Positions 34,850 to 36,011 of a stretch of DNA of 36,011 bases are shown piece after piece (positions within the stretch are counted from its first letter, which is position 1; each line of letters starts with the position of its first letter). The stretch is from a bacterium (lineage in GTDB: Bacteria; Sysuimicrobiota; Sysuimicrobiia; Sysuimicrobiales; Humicultoraceae), in the NCBI GenBank assembly GCA_030018905.1, contig JASEHJ010000007.1:1-36011 (forward strand), written 5' to 3'. The notes beneath the pieces are model-generated. The model was given only the letters and a program-made list of their open reading frames with translations, was not told the DNA's origin and searched no databases. The position numbers were made by a program, and so were the translations under genes.

Positions 34850-36011
34850 CGACGATCCGGCGCGCGGTGCTCAGCGTTGCAGACAAGACCGGTCTGATTC
34901 CGTTGGCGCAGGCGCTGTACGCGACCGGGGCGGAACTGATCTCGACCGGCGGAACTGCGGCGGCGCTCCGCACGGCCGGGCTTTCGGTCCTGCCGCTGGA
35001 GGACGTGACCGGGTTTCCCGAGATGCTGGGAGGCCGCGTCAAGACGCTGCACCCGGCGGTCCACGCCGGGCTGCTGGCCCGCGATGTGCCTGAGGACCTG
35101 GCCGAACTAGGGCGGTATGGGATCTCCCCGATTGATCTGGTGGCGGTGACCCTTTATCCCTTTGAGGAAGCCGCCGCGCGGAGAGTGGCCATGCCCGAGG
35201 CGGTCGAAGAGGTGGACATCGGCGGAGTGACCCTGCTGCGTGCCGCGGCCAAGAACTGGGCGCGTGTGGTGGTGCTCAGCGACCCTGCACAGTACGCTGA
35301 GGTGGTCGCCGCGTTGAACACCGACACGGGCGTTCCCGAGGCGCTGCGGCTGCGGCTGGCCGCCCACGCCTTCGCGCGGGTGGCGGCATATGATGCCGCG
35401 ATCGCAGAGTACTTCCAGCGCGCCGCAGGCCAGATGCCTTTTCCCGAGCGCCTGACCCTCACGTTCTGCAAGCGGCTGGACCTGCGTTATGGCGAGAACC
35501 CCCACCAGCACGCCGCCCTCTACGCCGCCGCGCCGCCGCCATCGGAGGTGATCTCGGCCGACGTGCTCGGCGGCCGGGCGCTGTCCTACAACAACATCGC
35601 GGACCTGGAGGCCGCGTGGGCGCTCGTGCGCGATCTGCCGTCTCCGGGCGCGGCAATTATCAAGCACGCGAATCCGTGCGGAGCATCGGCGGCGCCAACT
35701 GTGCTCGACGCCTTCCTGCGCGCCCGCGATGGCGACCCTGTGTCCGCGTTCGGTGGGGTCCTTGCCGTCAACGCTCCAGTGGACCAGGAGGCCGCGGAGG
35801 CGATGGCTCAACTGTTCCTCGAGGCGGTTGTTGCGCCCTCGTTTGAGCCCGGCGCGGCCGAACTGCTCCTGGCCAAGAAGCAACTGCGACTGATTGCGAC
35901 CGGGAACCTGGGGGCGGGCGGGCAGGACCAGATGGCCTTTCGGAGCGTCCGGGGTGGGATGTTGATCCAGTCGGAAGATGTCCTGGGCCTGGACGAGGCC
36001 GCGTGGACCGT
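34846..36011 (+). CDS. purH: Bifunctional AICAR formyltransferase / IMP cyclohydrolase, 3' end outside window
   Basis: PurH carries out the last two steps to IMP. The first 388 residues are visible, of about 510-520 expected. The cyclohydrolase domain shows 'VLSVADKTGLIPLAQAL', STGGTAAAL, GGRVKTLHPAVHAGLL and EEVDIGGVTLLRAAAKN. The formyltransferase domain shows RYGENPHQHAALY and the catalytic Lys273-His274 in IIKHANPCG. The ATG overlaps the purN stop. The frame stays open to the window edge, so this is a cut gene, not a broken one. Confidence 0.97.
   Translation, partial: MTTIRRAVLSVADKTGLIPLAQALYATGAELISTGGTAAALRTAGLSVLPLEDVTGFPEMLGGRVKTLHPAVHAGLLARDVPEDLAELGRYGISPIDLVAVTLYPFEEAAARRVAMPEAVEEVDIGGVTLLRAAAKNWARVVVLSDPAQYAEVVAALNTDTGVPEALRLRLAAHAFARVAAYDAAIAEYFQRAAGQMPFPERLTLTFCKRLDLRYGENPHQHAALYAAAPPPSEVISADVLGGRALSYNNIADLEAAWALVRDLPSPGAAIIKHANPCGASAAPTVLDAFLRARDGDPVSAFGGVLAVNAPVDQEAAEAMAQLFLEAVVAPSFEPGAAELLLAKKQLRLIATGNLGAGGQDQMAFRSVRGGMLIQSEDVLGLDEAAWT

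Overview
This is a strongly G+C-rich bacterial chromosome segment. About 36 protein genes are visible, all on the plus strand and mostly joined by 4-base ATGA or GTGA overlaps. The only minus-strand feature I support is a structured RNA (7245-7424). No phage, CRISPR array or rRNA/tRNA gene was seen. Several points suggest a deep-branching monoderm-type (Terrabacteria/Firmicutes-like) lineage, possibly an uncultivated phylum: CdaA-CdaR-GlmM linkage, a CIRCE operator before groES-groEL, small PurL with PurS and PurQ, and an Fe-S-type PurF. The sequence alone does not fix the taxon.

Layout. 1-184: C-terminal end of an unidentified, possibly transposase-like, protein. 343-1365: promoter, hairpin leader, rplM-rpsI and a GC-rich hairpin. 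1425-7240: c-di-AMP and amino-sugar block (cdaA, cdaR-like, glmM, a TagA/WecG glycosyltransferase, glmS, a Trm112-like protein, acpS). 7241-7560: gene-free stretch holding a minus-strand RNA of about 170-180 nt with its own promoter and a 6S-RNA-like fold. 7561-19349: long collinear run of nnrD, alr, pheA, a fused pxpB-pxpC, a D-cysteine desulfhydrase-like PLP enzyme, a secreted DUF2993-like protein, a class I amidotransferase, an NfeD-type protease, and the tRNA t6A set tsaE-tsaB-rimI-tsaD. 19387-21498: promoter, CIRCE, groES-groEL and terminator. 21636-23569: two-gene operon of a luciferase-like oxidoreductase and a DapA-fold enzyme with replaced catalytic tyrosines. 23585 to the right edge: purine operon purD-purA-purB-purC-purS-purQ-purL-purF-purM-purN-purH (purH cut by the window).

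Together the pur genes cover the route from PRPP to IMP and on to AMP, except the AIR carboxylation step (purE/purK), which is not here. GlmS and GlmM make glucosamine-1-phosphate for cell-wall precursors, and CdaA with its partner is the usual c-di-AMP module attached to glmM. The most interesting items are the 6S-like RNA, the variant active-site loops of PurA, the DapA-like enzyme lacking the catalytic tyrosines, and the inverted repeat at the start of the purine operon.
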